Assembly (NCBI GenBank): GCA_964450955.1
Contig: CAYVFI010000012.1
Coordinates: forward strand, 85,549 to 149,548
Direction: 5' to 3'
Length of the DNA stretch: 64,000 nt
Source: CAYNWT01 sp964450955
GTDB taxonomy: Bacteria > Planctomycetota > Planctomycetia > Planctomycetales > Planctomycetaceae
Position numbers and translations under genes: made by a program. The notes beneath the pieces were generated by a model, which was not told where the DNA came from, made no database searches, and saw only the letters and a list, made by a program, of their open reading frames with translations. Below, piece by piece: positions 54,242-63,915 of the stretch (positions are counted from its first letter, which is position 1; every line of letters begins with the position of its first letter).

Positions 54242-56320
54242 CTAATTTGGCTGTGGCGATGGACGTCGGACCAGAGCCAGCAAACACAGCAACAGCCAAC
54301 TGACACCACTAATGGCCCCGCCGATGTAAACACTGTTGGGAGCGTAGTGCCAGACGATGCGATGTTTCCCGGCCTCAACGTCGACAGCGCGGAATACTTC
54401 GATGGGGGTGGTTGGCTTGTCTGGCTTGGCGATGGGAGTAGCCGGCTTTCCATCGACTTCGACACTCCAGCCCGGAGCCATCAAGTCCGTGAGGATAACG
54501 CGGCCCGGTTTATCCATATCGGCTGCCAATACGACGGTGTTGGATGTGAGTTCCTCAACTTCAACCGAACCGTTGTCTGAGTAAGCTCGCGGCCTGGCGC
54601 CGACCAGTTCGTAAAGATAGAAGGGCAAGTCGCTCGGTCGCCCCCACGCGCGGTTAAGGAAGATGTCTGGTTCGCGCAAAACCTGCGTCAGGCGTTCAGA
54701 CTCGACAGGTGCCTGGGCCAGGACATGGGTGACGCCAGCTGTTAGCAGCCAGTCCAGCTTGCGTGGGGTGTTGACGGGTTCTTCGATAGGAACCGTTAGG
54801 TCCGTGTTGAAGTATTCGTCCGGGGACAAGCCTAAGTACACGGGCATGGCCGCAACACCGCACAGGTTCGGCAGGTTCTGACCGGGTGCATACAAGCGAA
54901 CCTGATCTTCGCGCCCGGCAAAGTACTTACGGACAGAACTCTCTGGCTGCCGGGCAATCGGTGGAGATTCAATCATCACCGCATCGCTGACCTGGCGACC
55001 AACAACGCGAAACTCAGCCACAGTGGCAGCAATGATTAGCAGGCACAACACGTTGCCAATCAACTTTCTACGTTCGCAAAACGAATTCACGACAGACGCT
55101 GCCACGATGCCGGCCGCGATAGCTGTAATGATGCTGTACCTGCCGGGCCCATGAAAGAAGCTAAACCCCGGAAGGTGTTGGGTAATCGGAATGAACCAAC
55201 CCGGCGTATAACTTAAAAACAGAACCCCCAACACACCCCAGACACGTTCGGCCCTGCCCGTAAAGACTCGACCGCTGAATAGCGCGATGACCAGAAGCCC
55301 CAGCGGGATCAGACCAAAGTATAAGTGTGCTTCAACCTGATTCGTTCCCGCGTCGCTGGCCAGAAACTTCATGTTCTGGATCGCTTTGTTCGTGTCCACA
55401 TCTTCGGCGTACCACCACCACCATGACGCCACCAGCTGGCTGATATACATCGGGGGCATGTGCCCGTACGCGGGGTTATGTTCCTCCGTCACCTGCGCGC
55501 GTTGGCTGTTTGTCTTGAGTTCCCAGGTCGGCACCAGTTGCACGGCGGCCAGCAGGAACGCTGCGACAACGGGAACCACAAACCAGCTTGCCATCTTCAT
55601 CCGCTCGGACGTTGAAACTTGTTTTTCCCAGGTCAGCCAAATCCGCATCGGCACATACAGCCCCAGTGCCAGCAGTGTGATAAACGCCAACGCGAAGTGG
55701 CCAGCCAGCAATTGCATGGCCAGAACTGCAGCCAATGTGATGAGCCAGCGTTTCGACTTCGTCTGCAAAAACGATTCACTTACCCACAGCGCCGCGGGCA
55801 GCCAGGTTCCTCCAATAATCGTCCACTCCAAAGACGCGCGGGGCGGGAACCAGCCGTAAACGTAAACGACAGCAGCCAGCATGGCCGGCACGGTTTTCAA
55901 ACCCAGTCGCCGCCCGTAAAGCCACAGAAACACAAACGCCAGGATGTAATGAACAATATGATTTGCGTTGTAGGCCGCGTTCACATCCAAAACGCGGTAG
56001 CAAACCCAAGTGACCGGATACAGCAATCCGGTTTGGCTTTCCGCAATCAACGGGTAGCCCCAGCCCGTTCGGTGGTGCCACATCGGGAATTCGCCGGCCT
56101 GAATATGCTGGCTTAGCAAATCTTTTTGTGGCATGTAGTACGAGTACACATCGCCGCCAACGAAGCCAGCCCCCTGATAAAGCGGCAACCAGAACACAAA
56201 CGTCAGCCCAATCGCCACCACCAAAGCGGCAAGCAGTCCACGCCAATGCGACTGCATTTCAGAACGCACCTCGAGCTTCGCATCAGGCCCCGTTTCACTT
56301 TGTGAAGCGCCAATTGACAT
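54242..56320 (-). CDS. YfhO-like multi-pass membrane protein
   Basis: A 692-residue membrane protein with roughly twelve helices, starting LLAALVVAIGLTFVFWLPLY. The motif DVYSYYMPQKDLLSQHIQAGEFP matches the YfhO/GT-C-like group (here given in shorter form: DVYSYYMPQKDLL), and the C-terminal soluble part includes LTDLMAPGWSVEVDGKPATP, the YfhO C-terminal domain. These proteins are implicated in glycosylation of lipoteichoic acid or lipid carriers. The likely role is transfer or modification of an envelope glycan. It is a single gene with no partner visible. Confidence 0.82.
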   Translation of the reverse strand: MSIGASQSETGPDAKLEVRSEMQSHWRGLLAALVVAIGLTFVFWLPLYQGAGFVGGDVYSYYMPQKDLLSQHIQAGEFPMWHHRTGWGYPLIAESQTGLLYPVTWVCYRVLDVNAAYNANHIVHYILAFVFLWLYGRRLGLKTVPAMLAAVVYVYGWFPPRASLEWTIIGGTWLPAALWVSESFLQTKSKRWLITLAAVLAMQLLAGHFALAFITLLALGLYVPMRIWLTWEKQVSTSERMKMASWFVVPVVAAFLLAAVQLVPTWELKTNSQRAQVTEEHNPAYGHMPPMYISQLVASWWWWYAEDVDTNKAIQNMKFLASDAGTNQVEAHLYFGLIPLGLLVIALFSGRVFTGRAERVWGVLGVLFLSYTPGWFIPITQHLPGFSFFHGPGRYSIITAIAAGIVAASVVNSFCERRKLIGNVLCLLIIAATVAEFRVVGRQVSDAVMIESPPIARQPESSVRKYFAGREDQVRLYAPGQNLPNLCGVAAMPVYLGLSPDEYFNTDLTVPIEEPVNTPRKLDWLLTAGVTHVLAQAPVESERLTQVLREPDIFLNRAWGRPSDLPFYLYELVGARPRAYSDNGSVEVEELTSNTVVLAADMDKPGRVILTDLMAPGWSVEVDGKPATPIAKPDKPTTPIEVFRAVDVEAGKHRIVWHYAPNSVYIGGAISGVSWLLLCLLALVRRPSPQPN

Positions 56321-56553
56321 TCATCATCCAAAACGAAGAACCACAACATGTCACCTGTCCCGCCTGCGGGAAAGGTCGCGGTCTCAGCCGCGGGAGAGGG
56401 TAAAATTCGCCGCCATTGAAGCAGTCCCGATCGCATTCACCAAACGGGACTCGTTGCCTCATCCACTACAAAGCTTCCCAGCACATCCAACCGGATTCGC
56501 CCCCGCCAACCTCATCCAACATCCCAACGGATACCGATCGAACGGAACGTTCG

Positions 56554-56871
56554 CTAAGAGACGTAGGAGTCGAAGATGCGGACGTTTTTCCAGGACTCTT
56601 TGGTTTCGGCGATGAACTGCAGGTGGCGTTCGTCGGTCTGGTAGGCGTCGTGCGCCGCGCGGGATTCGAAGATGACGTTCAGATTAACGTGATAATCCTG
56701 GTCGTTGACCGGTCGCTGCAGGTCAGGCACATTCGGCCCGACCGAGAAATGCACGATGCCAGGATGGTTGTCCAGGTACTTCCTGCACGCTTCGATAACC
56801 GTATTAATTGATTCGGTGCTGCCATCCTTCAAGGTGAAGAAGACAAGGTGTGCCAGGTTTTGTTCAGACAT
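56554..56871 (-). CDS. Dabb (stress-responsive alpha/beta barrel) protein
   Basis: A 105-residue dimeric alpha/beta-barrel (Dabb) protein: LAHLVFFTLKDGSTESINTV and SRAAHDAYQTDERHLQFIAE are family features, with HFSVGPNVPDL between. Homologues are stress-induced and some bind small hydrophobic compounds or catalyse cyclisation; here the function is unknown. The start ATG at 56871 has CCGCAGCAGA upstream. Confidence 0.85.
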   Translation of the reverse strand: MSEQNLAHLVFFTLKDGSTESINTVIEACRKYLDNHPGIVHFSVGPNVPDLQRPVNDQDYHVNLNVIFESRAAHDAYQTDERHLQFIAETKESWKNVRIFDSYVS

Positions 56872-57074
56872 CTGCTGCGGTTCCAGGTTCTCGTCGTAGT
56901 TGGTTCTGAACCAACAAGTATAGGCCCCGACTATGAAGACTCAATCTGCGCAAGAAAAGGCCCAAAGATGAACAGCTTTCAGGCTGTGCAGATCGTTTAA
57001 CCCGTGGCTAAAGGCCGGGCTAAGCAACCACATAACGGCACCAATGGAAACTGGCGCACCGTTCAACTGAAACG

Positions 57075-57112
57075 AAAAAAGCCCGGCGTGCCGAATGATC
57101 GGCATGCCGGGC
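57075..57112 (-). terminator. Intrinsic terminator of the Cys-rich gene
   Basis: On the minus strand GCCCGGC, an internal CCGA/TCGG pairing, and GCCGGGC make a long stem (57081..57112), followed by TTTTTT (57075..57080). It lies 45 bases downstream of the Cys-rich protein gene and is a strong terminator. Confidence 0.85.
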
Positions 57113-57156
57113 AACGTTCTACTTCGTACGAGCCAGAAGGAACGAGTGGTGTCTTG

Positions 57157-57993
57157 CTATTTGTCTGTGCAGCCGCCTGACTGGCATGACGCACAGCCCT
57201 GAGATCCGCTTGCCTGGCAACTGGCACATCCGCCATCACCGAAGGAAACAGCTGGCGCAGAACCATCGTAGTAGTGACCGTCGCGGTAAGGTTGGCGGCG
57301 AGTAATCAGCTGTGACCAACCGTTGTGGGCTTTGCCAAGCAATCCGCCGCCGTTGCCGATGCAGCTCGAGCAGCTGCTGTCATCACATGAATCGCAACCG
57401 CCAGTGTCGCAGGAATCGCAGCCGCCGTCGTCGCATGATCCACCGCCACAGCTACCGCACTTGCCGGACCAGTTGCACAAGCTGCTTAGGCAGCAACCCT
57501 GCTTGTCACAGTGAGGGCAGCGAGGGTCTTCAGCGTGCTGGTAGTACGCCGGGCCGTGTTTGCTGGCCCAGCTTTGAAGAGCGTATGGCTTGTAGTCCAT
57601 TCGCTGGCCGTATGAATTGCGAGCGAACAAACGACCGAAGCCTCGTGGTCTGAACGTATCGCCGTAGCAGCGTTCTCCCATGCCGCGGCCGGCAGCTCGC
57701 GGACGAAACCAGCCTGTGTAGTTGTGAGTTGGCAACGAGTAGAACGGTGCGATTGGGCCGCTGCCATCTTCGGTTGCACTGAAGGCTCGGTATTCAGGAG
57801 CCGTGATGAATTCTTCAGGTCCCGGCATCCCTGCAGCTGGTCCTCCAAAACCGTGTGCTTCGGCTGGACCAAAACCAACGGCGTTGCCATCGACGACTCC
57901 GACAGACATCTGACCAAACGCGGAAGCCTGCATCATGATGACCAAGCCGAAAGCGCAAAAACCGTTTAGCGCGCTAAGAGCGATCCGTTTCAT
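57157..57993 (-). CDS. Secreted cysteine-rich protein, unknown function
   Basis: A 278-residue exported protein. The ATG at 57993 follows a GGAGGGGAT binding site and begins a signal peptide (MKRIALSALNGFCAFGLVIM). The mature part is Gly-rich with RPRAAGRGMGERCYGDTF near residue 100. From about residue 170 it becomes a dense CxxC/GxCxxC array, such as CPHCDKQGCC, CDSCDTGGCDSCDDSSC and CASCQASGSQGCASC. These could form disulfide crosslinks or bind metal in the cell surface. I do not recognise a family. It is monocistronic with a strong terminator, which fits an abundant surface protein. Confidence 0.75.
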   Translation of the reverse strand: MKRIALSALNGFCAFGLVIMMQASAFGQMSVGVVDGNAVGFGPAEAHGFGGPAAGMPGPEEFITAPEYRAFSATEDGSGPIAPFYSLPTHNYTGWFRPRAAGRGMGERCYGDTFRPRGFGRLFARNSYGQRMDYKPYALQSWASKHGPAYYQHAEDPRCPHCDKQGCCLSSLCNWSGKCGSCGGGSCDDGGCDSCDTGGCDSCDDSSCSSCIGNGGGLLGKAHNGWSQLITRRQPYRDGHYYDGSAPAVSFGDGGCASCQASGSQGCASCQSGGCTDK

Positions 57994-58434
57994 TGCGATC
58001 CCCTCCATGGGTTTTTTTGAGTGAGTTCGACACTCTCGTTCCATCACGGCTTTGTTAGAAACCGTTTGAGTGTTCCGCACGGATGAACTCACAGAGTCCG
58101 TGCGTCTGATGTTTGTGGCTCAGTCCGCAGGATCGGAAGAACGCGACGCGCGCACGCAGTCAGAACCGTTCGTTACGTCTGTTCCGATCAGAACAGGCTT
58201 AGTCACACCGGTTGTTACGGTTGCAACGTCCCCTCGCGTCGGGGTTCCGGTTGGTGAAGGGTGTGCTGCTGGTTTGTGCGGACCTGGTTAAACGGTTGTG
58301 GGAACCGGGCGTTCGCGCGCGAATGATTGTGTTGGGCGTTGAGAAAACTTGGTCGAGCCCGGCAATAGGGCGTTCCAATTCGATGCTGATTGCGGGACAA
58401 TCCTGGTTCGCCGCACTTCAACAGCAAGACATTA
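57994..58434. other. Divergent spacer between Cys-rich gene and M20 gene
   Basis: This 441-base region separates the minus-strand Cys-rich gene from the plus-strand amidohydrolase gene. No gene is convincing in it. Both promoters should lie here, but I cannot point to sequences. Confidence 0.4.
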
Positions 58435-59685
58435 ATGCAACGCGTACGCAAAGAACCGCCAAACTGGGAACAGGTTGAACCTGTTGCAACCTGGATGGAT
58501 TCCGGCCTGCAGAACCGAGCTGCCGACTTTGTTCGAGTCCGCCAGCATCTCCACGCCAACCCGGAACTCAGCGGCTGCGAACGCGAAACCACAGCATTCC
58601 TGGTTCAGGAACTTGGCGGCACCCGACTGACGGTTCGGCAAGGTCGCGATGGATTGGGACTCATCGCGGACCTGTCAATCGGTTCGCCTTCTGAATCGAC
58701 ACCGCTGATTGCGGTTCGAGCCGACATTGACGCTTTACCGCTGCCCGACCGCAAAGGCAAAAGCTACTCATCAAGACACGAGAACGTCACACACGCGTGT
58801 GGCCATGACGCTCACGCATCAATCGCACTGGGAACCGCCCGGCTGTTTTCGAAGCTGCAAAGCGAACTCACAGACATCTCGCCCGACTTCGCCGTGCGAC
58901 TACGTTTCATCTTCCAGCCGGCCGAAGAAATCTGCGCCGGAGCAGCATGGATGATCGAACAAGGCGCGTTGGAAGGCGTGAATGCGATCATCGGCCTGCA
59001 CATGGAACCACGGCTTCGTGCGGGGCATGTGGGGGTTCGTTATGGGGTGATGACCGCGTACTGCGATGAATTGGCCGTCAGCATTGAAGGTCACGGCGGG
59101 CACTCAGCCAGACCGTTCCTGACCACTGATCCCGTCGCCGCGTCATCACAGCTCATCAACCTGCTGTACACGAACCTGCCGCGTTCTGTTGACGCTCTCG
59201 ACGCGGCCGTGTTTAGCATCGGCAGTATTCACGGCGGCAAAGCGCCCAACATCATTCCGGATCGAGTGGAATTTGGAGGCACCCTGCGGACGACCGACCC
59301 GGACACGCGAAGCCATCTCAAGAAGAAAATTCGGCAGTGCTGTGCCTCCATTGCAGACGCGACCGGCAACACGATTACGGCCGAGTTCTCTAAACCGCTG
59401 ATCGCCGTTGTTAACGACGAAAGCATCACCGCCACCATTCAGACGGCGGCAACTCAGGTAGTCGGCGAAGACAACGTTCACATCATTGAGAAACCAAGCC
59501 TCGGCGGCGAAGACTTCGCGCTGTACGTCAACGATGTTCCCGGCTGCATGTTCCGCCTCGGCTGCGCCGGAGCCGACGAATGGCCGCCGTTGCACTCGCC
59601 GCACTTCGACATCGACGAAAGCTGCCTGACCGTCGGCGCCGGTGTGTTCGCCCGAACCATTCTGCTGCTGTCTCAGACTCTGTAG
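58435..59685 (+). CDS. M20-family amidohydrolase (amino-acylase/IAA-amino acid hydrolase type)
   Basis: A 416-residue metallopeptidase-type amidohydrolase. Metal-binding motifs are AVRADIDALPL near residue 105, ACGHDAHAS near residue 123 and FIFQPAEEICAGAAWMIEQG near residue 160. The lid-domain stretch SIEGHGGHSARPF near residue 220 is typical, and GGEDFALYVNDVPG provides a late ligand. These enzymes hydrolyse N-acyl amino acids, hippurate or similar amides. The ATG at 58435 gives the sequence MQRVRKEPPN; earlier in-frame starts are poorly supported. It is followed by the YbdK-like gene after 19 bases. Confidence 0.87.
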   Translation: MQRVRKEPPNWEQVEPVATWMDSGLQNRAADFVRVRQHLHANPELSGCERETTAFLVQELGGTRLTVRQGRDGLGLIADLSIGSPSESTPLIAVRADIDALPLPDRKGKSYSSRHENVTHACGHDAHASIALGTARLFSKLQSELTDISPDFAVRLRFIFQPAEEICAGAAWMIEQGALEGVNAIIGLHMEPRLRAGHVGVRYGVMTAYCDELAVSIEGHGGHSARPFLTTDPVAASSQLINLLYTNLPRSVDALDAAVFSIGSIHGGKAPNIIPDRVEFGGTLRTTDPDTRSHLKKKIRQCCASIADATGNTITAEFSKPLIAVVNDESITATIQTAATQVVGEDNVHIIEKPSLGGEDFALYVNDVPGCMFRLGCAGADEWPPLHSPHFDIDESCLTVGAGVFARTILLLSQTL

Positions 59686-59704
59686 TTCTTCTCAGGAACG
59701 CCCT

Positions 59705-60820
59705 GTGCCACAACTTAAGTTCACCCACAACGACTACCCAACCCTCGGCGTCGAGATAGAACTCCAACTCGTCAACGCCGACACCTACGCGTTGTCCAGT
59801 TCCATTGCGGATGTGCTGACCGGGTTACCGAAGAGCCTGGCCGATCAGATTAAACCTGAATTGATGCAGTGCTACCTGGAAATCAACACAGGAATCTGCC
59901 GCACCGTCAGCGACGCCGGAACCGACCTGCGAACCAAGTTGGAAGACCTGGAAAAGGTCACCGACAAGCTGGGGCTGAAACTGTTTTGGGCCGGAACACA
60001 TCCGTTTTCCAGTTGGAAAGAACAAGACGTCACCCAGGACGACCGGTATCACGAACTGGTCGAACTGATGCAGGATGTCGCCCGCCAACTGGTCACGTTC
60101 GGGCTGCACGTGCACGTCGGCGTCGATAGCGGCGACAAGGCCATCATGGTGTGCGACCGCATGTTGAAACACATGCCTCTGCTGCTGGCATTGAGTTCGA
60201 ACTCACCGTTCTGGAACGGTCGCAAAACCGGATTGCACTCGACGCGTTCGAAGATTCTGGAAGGCCTGCCAACCGCTGGCCTGCCAAGGCAGATGCGTAA
60301 CTGGAGCGAATTTACGTGGCTAATCAATCACCTGATCAGCACTGAATTCATCCATACGATCCGCGAAATTTGGTGGGACATCCGCCCGCACCACACATTT
60401 GGAACCGTCGAGATTCGCGTGTGCGACATGCCCGCCAAACTGGACGACGTACTCGCCATCACGGCACTGGTCCAATGCCTCGTGCATTCCATCTCAGCCG
60501 AGATTGATGAAGGAACCTTCCAGTCCCAGTACCACCCCATGATGGTTCAGCAAAACAAATGGCGGGCAAGCCGATTCGGATCCGGCGCTCGGCTGGTCAA
60601 CACAGACGACTACCAACAATATTCTGTAACAGAAACAGTCGAACGCCTAATCCCACTTCTGCGCCCTGCCGCCGAAGAACTGGACTGCGTCGACGAACTG
60701 GAATCGGTCCTCAAACTCTCCCGCAACACCGGCGCGAAGCAGCAACTAAAAATCTACGAAGACACCCAGGACTTCCGAGCAATCGTCGGCAAGATGCTGA
60801 CGAAGTCGCCCTGGCGTTGA
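59705..60820 (+). CDS. YbdK-like carboxylate-amine ligase (GCS2 family)
   Basis: A 371-residue ATP-grasp-unrelated glutamate-cysteine ligase homologue of the GCS2/YbdK family. Family landmarks are PTLGVEIELQLVN near the N-terminus, LEINTGICRTVSDAGTDL, FGLHVHVGVDSGDKA near residue 135, LALSSNSPFWNG near residue 165, and RPHHTFGTVEIRVCDMPAKL near residue 230. These enzymes make gamma-glutamyl or other carboxylate-amine bonds. The GTG at 59705 begins MPQLKFTHND. It is likely co-transcribed with the M20 gene, so the pair may make or break amides on a shared small molecule. Confidence 0.87.
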   Translation: MPQLKFTHNDYPTLGVEIELQLVNADTYALSSSIADVLTGLPKSLADQIKPELMQCYLEINTGICRTVSDAGTDLRTKLEDLEKVTDKLGLKLFWAGTHPFSSWKEQDVTQDDRYHELVELMQDVARQLVTFGLHVHVGVDSGDKAIMVCDRMLKHMPLLLALSSNSPFWNGRKTGLHSTRSKILEGLPTAGLPRQMRNWSEFTWLINHLISTEFIHTIREIWWDIRPHHTFGTVEIRVCDMPAKLDDVLAITALVQCLVHSISAEIDEGTFQSQYHPMMVQQNKWRASRFGSGARLVNTDDYQQYSVTETVERLIPLLRPAAEELDCVDELESVLKLSRNTGAKQQLKIYEDTQDFRAIVGKMLTKSPWR

Positions 60821-61391
60821 GGCTGTCTACGTCAACTTGAAATCCGGCATTTCTATTTGGGTGACTTCGGCTTCAGCAGAGTTTAGCTCCAGCCTCTGTT
60901 CGTGCGTCTTGTGCCGCTTCGCTTGGAGGACCTTTTTCGACACCGTAGTCATTGAATGCTTTATCGACAACCACTTTTTCAGCCTGCGCAGCGAGCAAGA
61001 CCGCGTGGGCGCCTACACCTTTCCAGAAGGCTTCTGACTGCGAAGGAGAAGCTCGCTGCCCGTTTCCCAAGTAGCATGGGCCCCCGGCCCGTGAGCGTGA
61101 GGCCCCCGGCCCGTGAGCGTGAGGCCCATCGCTAATTTCATGGGATTCGCCGGGGTTGTGAAGTTTGACGTTGGTGACATTGGTTTTGCTGCGGTGTACG
61201 GGTTGGGGGCGTTTGTTTTAAGTGATTGTGTTTGCGTGTACGGGCCTTGAAGGTGGAAGGCGGAAGGCGGAAGGCGGAAGGTGGAAGAAGGCTGGGGTGG
61301 CGATCGTACTCACTGTCTTAGCGCGCACAGAAAACCCGACGTTCTTTTGAACATCGGGTTTCGGTGACGGGAAGTGATCTTCGGCTTAGCT
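60821..61391. other. Intergenic region with short tandem repeats
   Basis: No gene is convincing here. A 22-base unit beginning GCCCCCGGCCCGTGAG is repeated exactly twice at 61080..61101 and 61102..61123. A seven-base unit (GGTGGAA/GGCGGAA) occurs five times at 61252..61286. These are simple repeats, far too few for a CRISPR array. Confidence 0.6.
61331..61361 (-). terminator. Terminator-like hairpin after the porin gene
   Basis: On the minus strand AAACCCGA-GTTC pairs with GAAC-TCGGGTTT over a four-base loop (61332..61344 with 61349..61361), one mismatch. It lies 31 bases after the porin stop codon; only a short T-run follows. Confidence 0.65.
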
Positions 61392-62567
61392 TCAGAAGGT
61401 CAGGACTGAGTCCATACCGAGGAACGTTTCTGCGTAGTCCAACCCGGGAGCCCAGTCGTGGCGAATCTCAGGTCGAATAACCAGGTTGTCTCGCAACTTC
61501 AGATTGAAGCCCAGGGTGATGTCGTTGACCGAAATCCCCGAGACGTTCCACCATTCATACCGGATCCCCGCGGCGACATCTTCGCTTAGCGTGTACAGGA
61601 AGTACTGATTGATTCCGTACTGCGTGTCGTTGAGAAGCGGATCCAACGCGGCCAGTGGGCTGTCACCATCGGTATCCAGGTAGTCGCCCTGGATGACGTA
61701 GTTGAAGTTGTCAGTGATTTGAGTGTCCAGCACGATACTGTGGCCGTAGCCTTCGCCGCGAGCGCCAAAGTTACCGGCCGTGGCGATGTAGGTGGCGGTC
61801 GTGGTGTCTGACAAAGCCAGGCTGGCTCCACCCAGGAAACTGCTGCCGCCATTGAACGTGTCGAAGGCGGTATCCCAGCCCGATGTCCAGCCACCATAAA
61901 GGGTCAGGTTATCGCTGGCGTTATAGGTTCCGATGACACCCGTGTGCGTAAACGGTTCGCTGTTATACATCGTGAACGCGTGGCTGTAGAAGAAGTTGTC
62001 CGGAGCCGCAACGACCTCGTAGCCAACCAGCGTAAAGAAGTGACCAGCCTTGAAAGACCAGTCGCCGGAAGCCAGTTCGATATAAGCCTGCGGAAACGCG
62101 AATGCGAACTGACCGTGATCAAACCCGTTATCAAAGTCCCACCGTCCCGGACTATTGCCGAAGGCCTGCGTATCAGCACCATCAACTCCGTACATGGCGT
62201 CTACACGGAAACCCCAGTCCAGGCCGTCGCTGCCATCAGCGACCTTTTCAGCAAACAGCCACGCCTGATGAGTGTTCCATCGGTGTGGGTGCGTATTGAA
62301 CCGAGCGAGGCCGGGGCCACTGCTGGCGTCGCGACTGTGCCATCCGCCCTGCAGCCAGCCACCATAGGTGATGCCGCTACCGGTGTCTTCTTCGTAGCTC
62401 TCACCATAGTCCAGCGGCGGGGGTGTGTCCGGAGTCTCACCGGCAAAGTCACTGCTTGAGTATTCGAACGCTCCGTCCATCGCCCCGGTTAGTGAGTCCT
62501 GAGCCTGAGCAGGCGTCACTGCGCACAGTAAACCAAGAGCAAGCGCTGCTAGTGTCTTCTTAACCAC
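61392..62567 (-). CDS. Putative outer-membrane beta-barrel porin (OmpL-like)
   Basis: A 391-residue outer-membrane protein with a clear signal peptide (KTLAALALGLLCAVTPAQAQ). The sequence alternates aromatic and polar residues as beta strands do (TYGGWLQGGWHSRD; DWGFRVDAMYGVDGADTQAF; NFNYVIQGDYLDTDGDS), and it ends RPEIRHDWAPGLDYAETFLG, matching the putative beta-barrel porin-2/OmpL-like family common in Planctomycetota. It probably forms a general or specific pore in the outer membrane. A terminator follows, so the gene is monocistronic. Confidence 0.82.
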   Translation of the reverse strand: MVKKTLAALALGLLCAVTPAQAQDSLTGAMDGAFEYSSSDFAGETPDTPPPLDYGESYEEDTGSGITYGGWLQGGWHSRDASSGPGLARFNTHPHRWNTHQAWLFAEKVADGSDGLDWGFRVDAMYGVDGADTQAFGNSPGRWDFDNGFDHGQFAFAFPQAYIELASGDWSFKAGHFFTLVGYEVVAAPDNFFYSHAFTMYNSEPFTHTGVIGTYNASDNLTLYGGWTSGWDTAFDTFNGGSSFLGGASLALSDTTTATYIATAGNFGARGEGYGHSIVLDTQITDNFNYVIQGDYLDTDGDSPLAALDPLLNDTQYGINQYFLYTLSEDVAAGIRYEWWNVSGISVNDITLGFNLKLRDNLVIRPEIRHDWAPGLDYAETFLGMDSVLTF

Positions 62568-62979
62568 GTGTAACTCCTGCCTCGCATTTTCGAGTCACGA
62601 CGGTACGTCGCAAAACTACGGTGGGTCGGGTTAAGCTAGTCAGAGCGCGAATAGCGTCACCACAGGTGTTGCTATCGACAGAAGCCGAACCGAAAAACAG
62701 GAGCGATAGTATGCACTCCTACAAGAGAGACAGGTGGGTAAAACTACGGAACCCCTATCGCTTGCCAGGCTCACCTGACCCGCACCTCCCATGGCGCGCG
62801 AAGCATCGTGTGATGCCTTTGTCGTGCTGGCCGACGGATGCCATTATCGCACAGCCACAACCGTTTGAACGTGCGTGGTCGCCAGCACTGAAAGCCGCGA
62901 TCTCACGAAGCTTCGCGCGCGATGTCTTTGTCAGCTGAGTCGCGATCGACGGATTTGAACAGAACGTGCGCGTGTGCGG
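62568..62979. other. Intergenic region, no gene recognised
   Basis: This 412-base spacer lies between ftsY and the porin gene, both on the minus strand. I see no gene. It probably holds the porin promoter. Confidence 0.4.
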
Positions 62980-63915
62980 TTACGAGAAGAGGGCGTCTAC
63001 GAAGCTGTTGGGGTCGAACAGTTCGATGTCGTCGACCTGTTCGCCGACCCCGATGTACTTCACAGGGATATCCATCTTGTCGCGAATCGCGACAACGACA
63101 CCACCTTTGGCGGTTCCGTCCAGCTTGGACAACACCAGGCCCGTGCAATCGATGGCTTCGCCAAAATTCTTCGCCTGACTAAGGCCATTTTGTCCGGTCG
63201 TTGCATCCAGAACCAGCAGACTCTCGTGCGGAGCGTCCGGAACCAGCTTAGCGCAAACGCGCCGAATTTTGCCGAGTTCGTCCATCAGGTTTTTTTGCGT
63301 CTGCAGGCGACCGGCCGTATCGACAATGACAACATCGGCTCCGGATTTCACGGCGTGTTCGCAGCCAGCGTAGGCGACACTGGCGGGATCTGCCCCACTG
63401 GCTTTGCGGACAATTTCGCAACCCAGCCGTTCGCTCCACATCGTGAGCTGTTCGACAGCGGCGGCACGGAATGTATCGCCGGCTGCCAGAACCACGGAAT
63501 TGCCCTGCGATTGCACAAGCTTTGCAATCTTGGCAATCGACGTCGTTTTGCCAACACCATTCACACCCGCAACCAGAATAACGGTCGGTTTCGAGTCCGA
63601 CATACGCAGAGCCGACAGGGGGTTATTCATGTCCCAGCCACCGTCGGAGCCCTTCAGCAGTTCTTTAAGCTTACTGCGAACCGTCTCCCAGATTTCATCA
63701 ATGACCACAGTTCGGCCGCCGTGCTTTTGGCGAAGCTCCTCAATGATTGCGGTCGCGGCCGCCACGCCCATGTCGGTTTGAATCAGGCGTCCTTCGAACT
63801 GTTCCAGTTGTTCGTCGTTAAGAATCTCACCCTGCTTCAGCAGGTCGCGGACGTCTGTCTTCAACAGATCGCGTGTCTTGGTGAGACCCTTCTTCAGTTT
63901 GTCAAACAGCCCCAT
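62980..63915 (-). CDS. ftsY: Signal recognition particle receptor FtsY
   Basis: A 311-residue SRP receptor GTPase with an N domain (residues ~1-90, starting MGLFDKLKKGLTKTRDLLK) and a G domain. GTP motifs in order: VAGVNGVGKTTSIAKIAKL near residue 117, AGDTFRAAAVEQL near residue 145, VDTAGRLQTQKNLM near residue 200, and VLSKLDGTAKGGVV near residue 265. It brings ribosome-nascent chain complexes to the SecYEG translocon at the inner membrane. The acidic A domain found in Escherichia coli is absent, which is common. The ATG at 63915 has AACAACCC upstream. Confidence 0.95.
   Translation of the reverse strand: MGLFDKLKKGLTKTRDLLKTDVRDLLKQGEILNDEQLEQFEGRLIQTDMGVAAATAIIEELRQKHGGRTVVIDEIWETVRSKLKELLKGSDGGWDMNNPLSALRMSDSKPTVILVAGVNGVGKTTSIAKIAKLVQSQGNSVVLAAGDTFRAAAVEQLTMWSERLGCEIVRKASGADPASVAYAGCEHAVKSGADVVIVDTAGRLQTQKNLMDELGKIRRVCAKLVPDAPHESLLVLDATTGQNGLSQAKNFGEAIDCTGLVLSKLDGTAKGGVVVAIRDKMDIPVKYIGVGEQVDDIELFDPNSFVDALFS

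Noticed and set aside
61080..61123. Tandem repeat considered as a CRISPR start
   Set aside because: Two adjacent copies without spacers; no cas genes.
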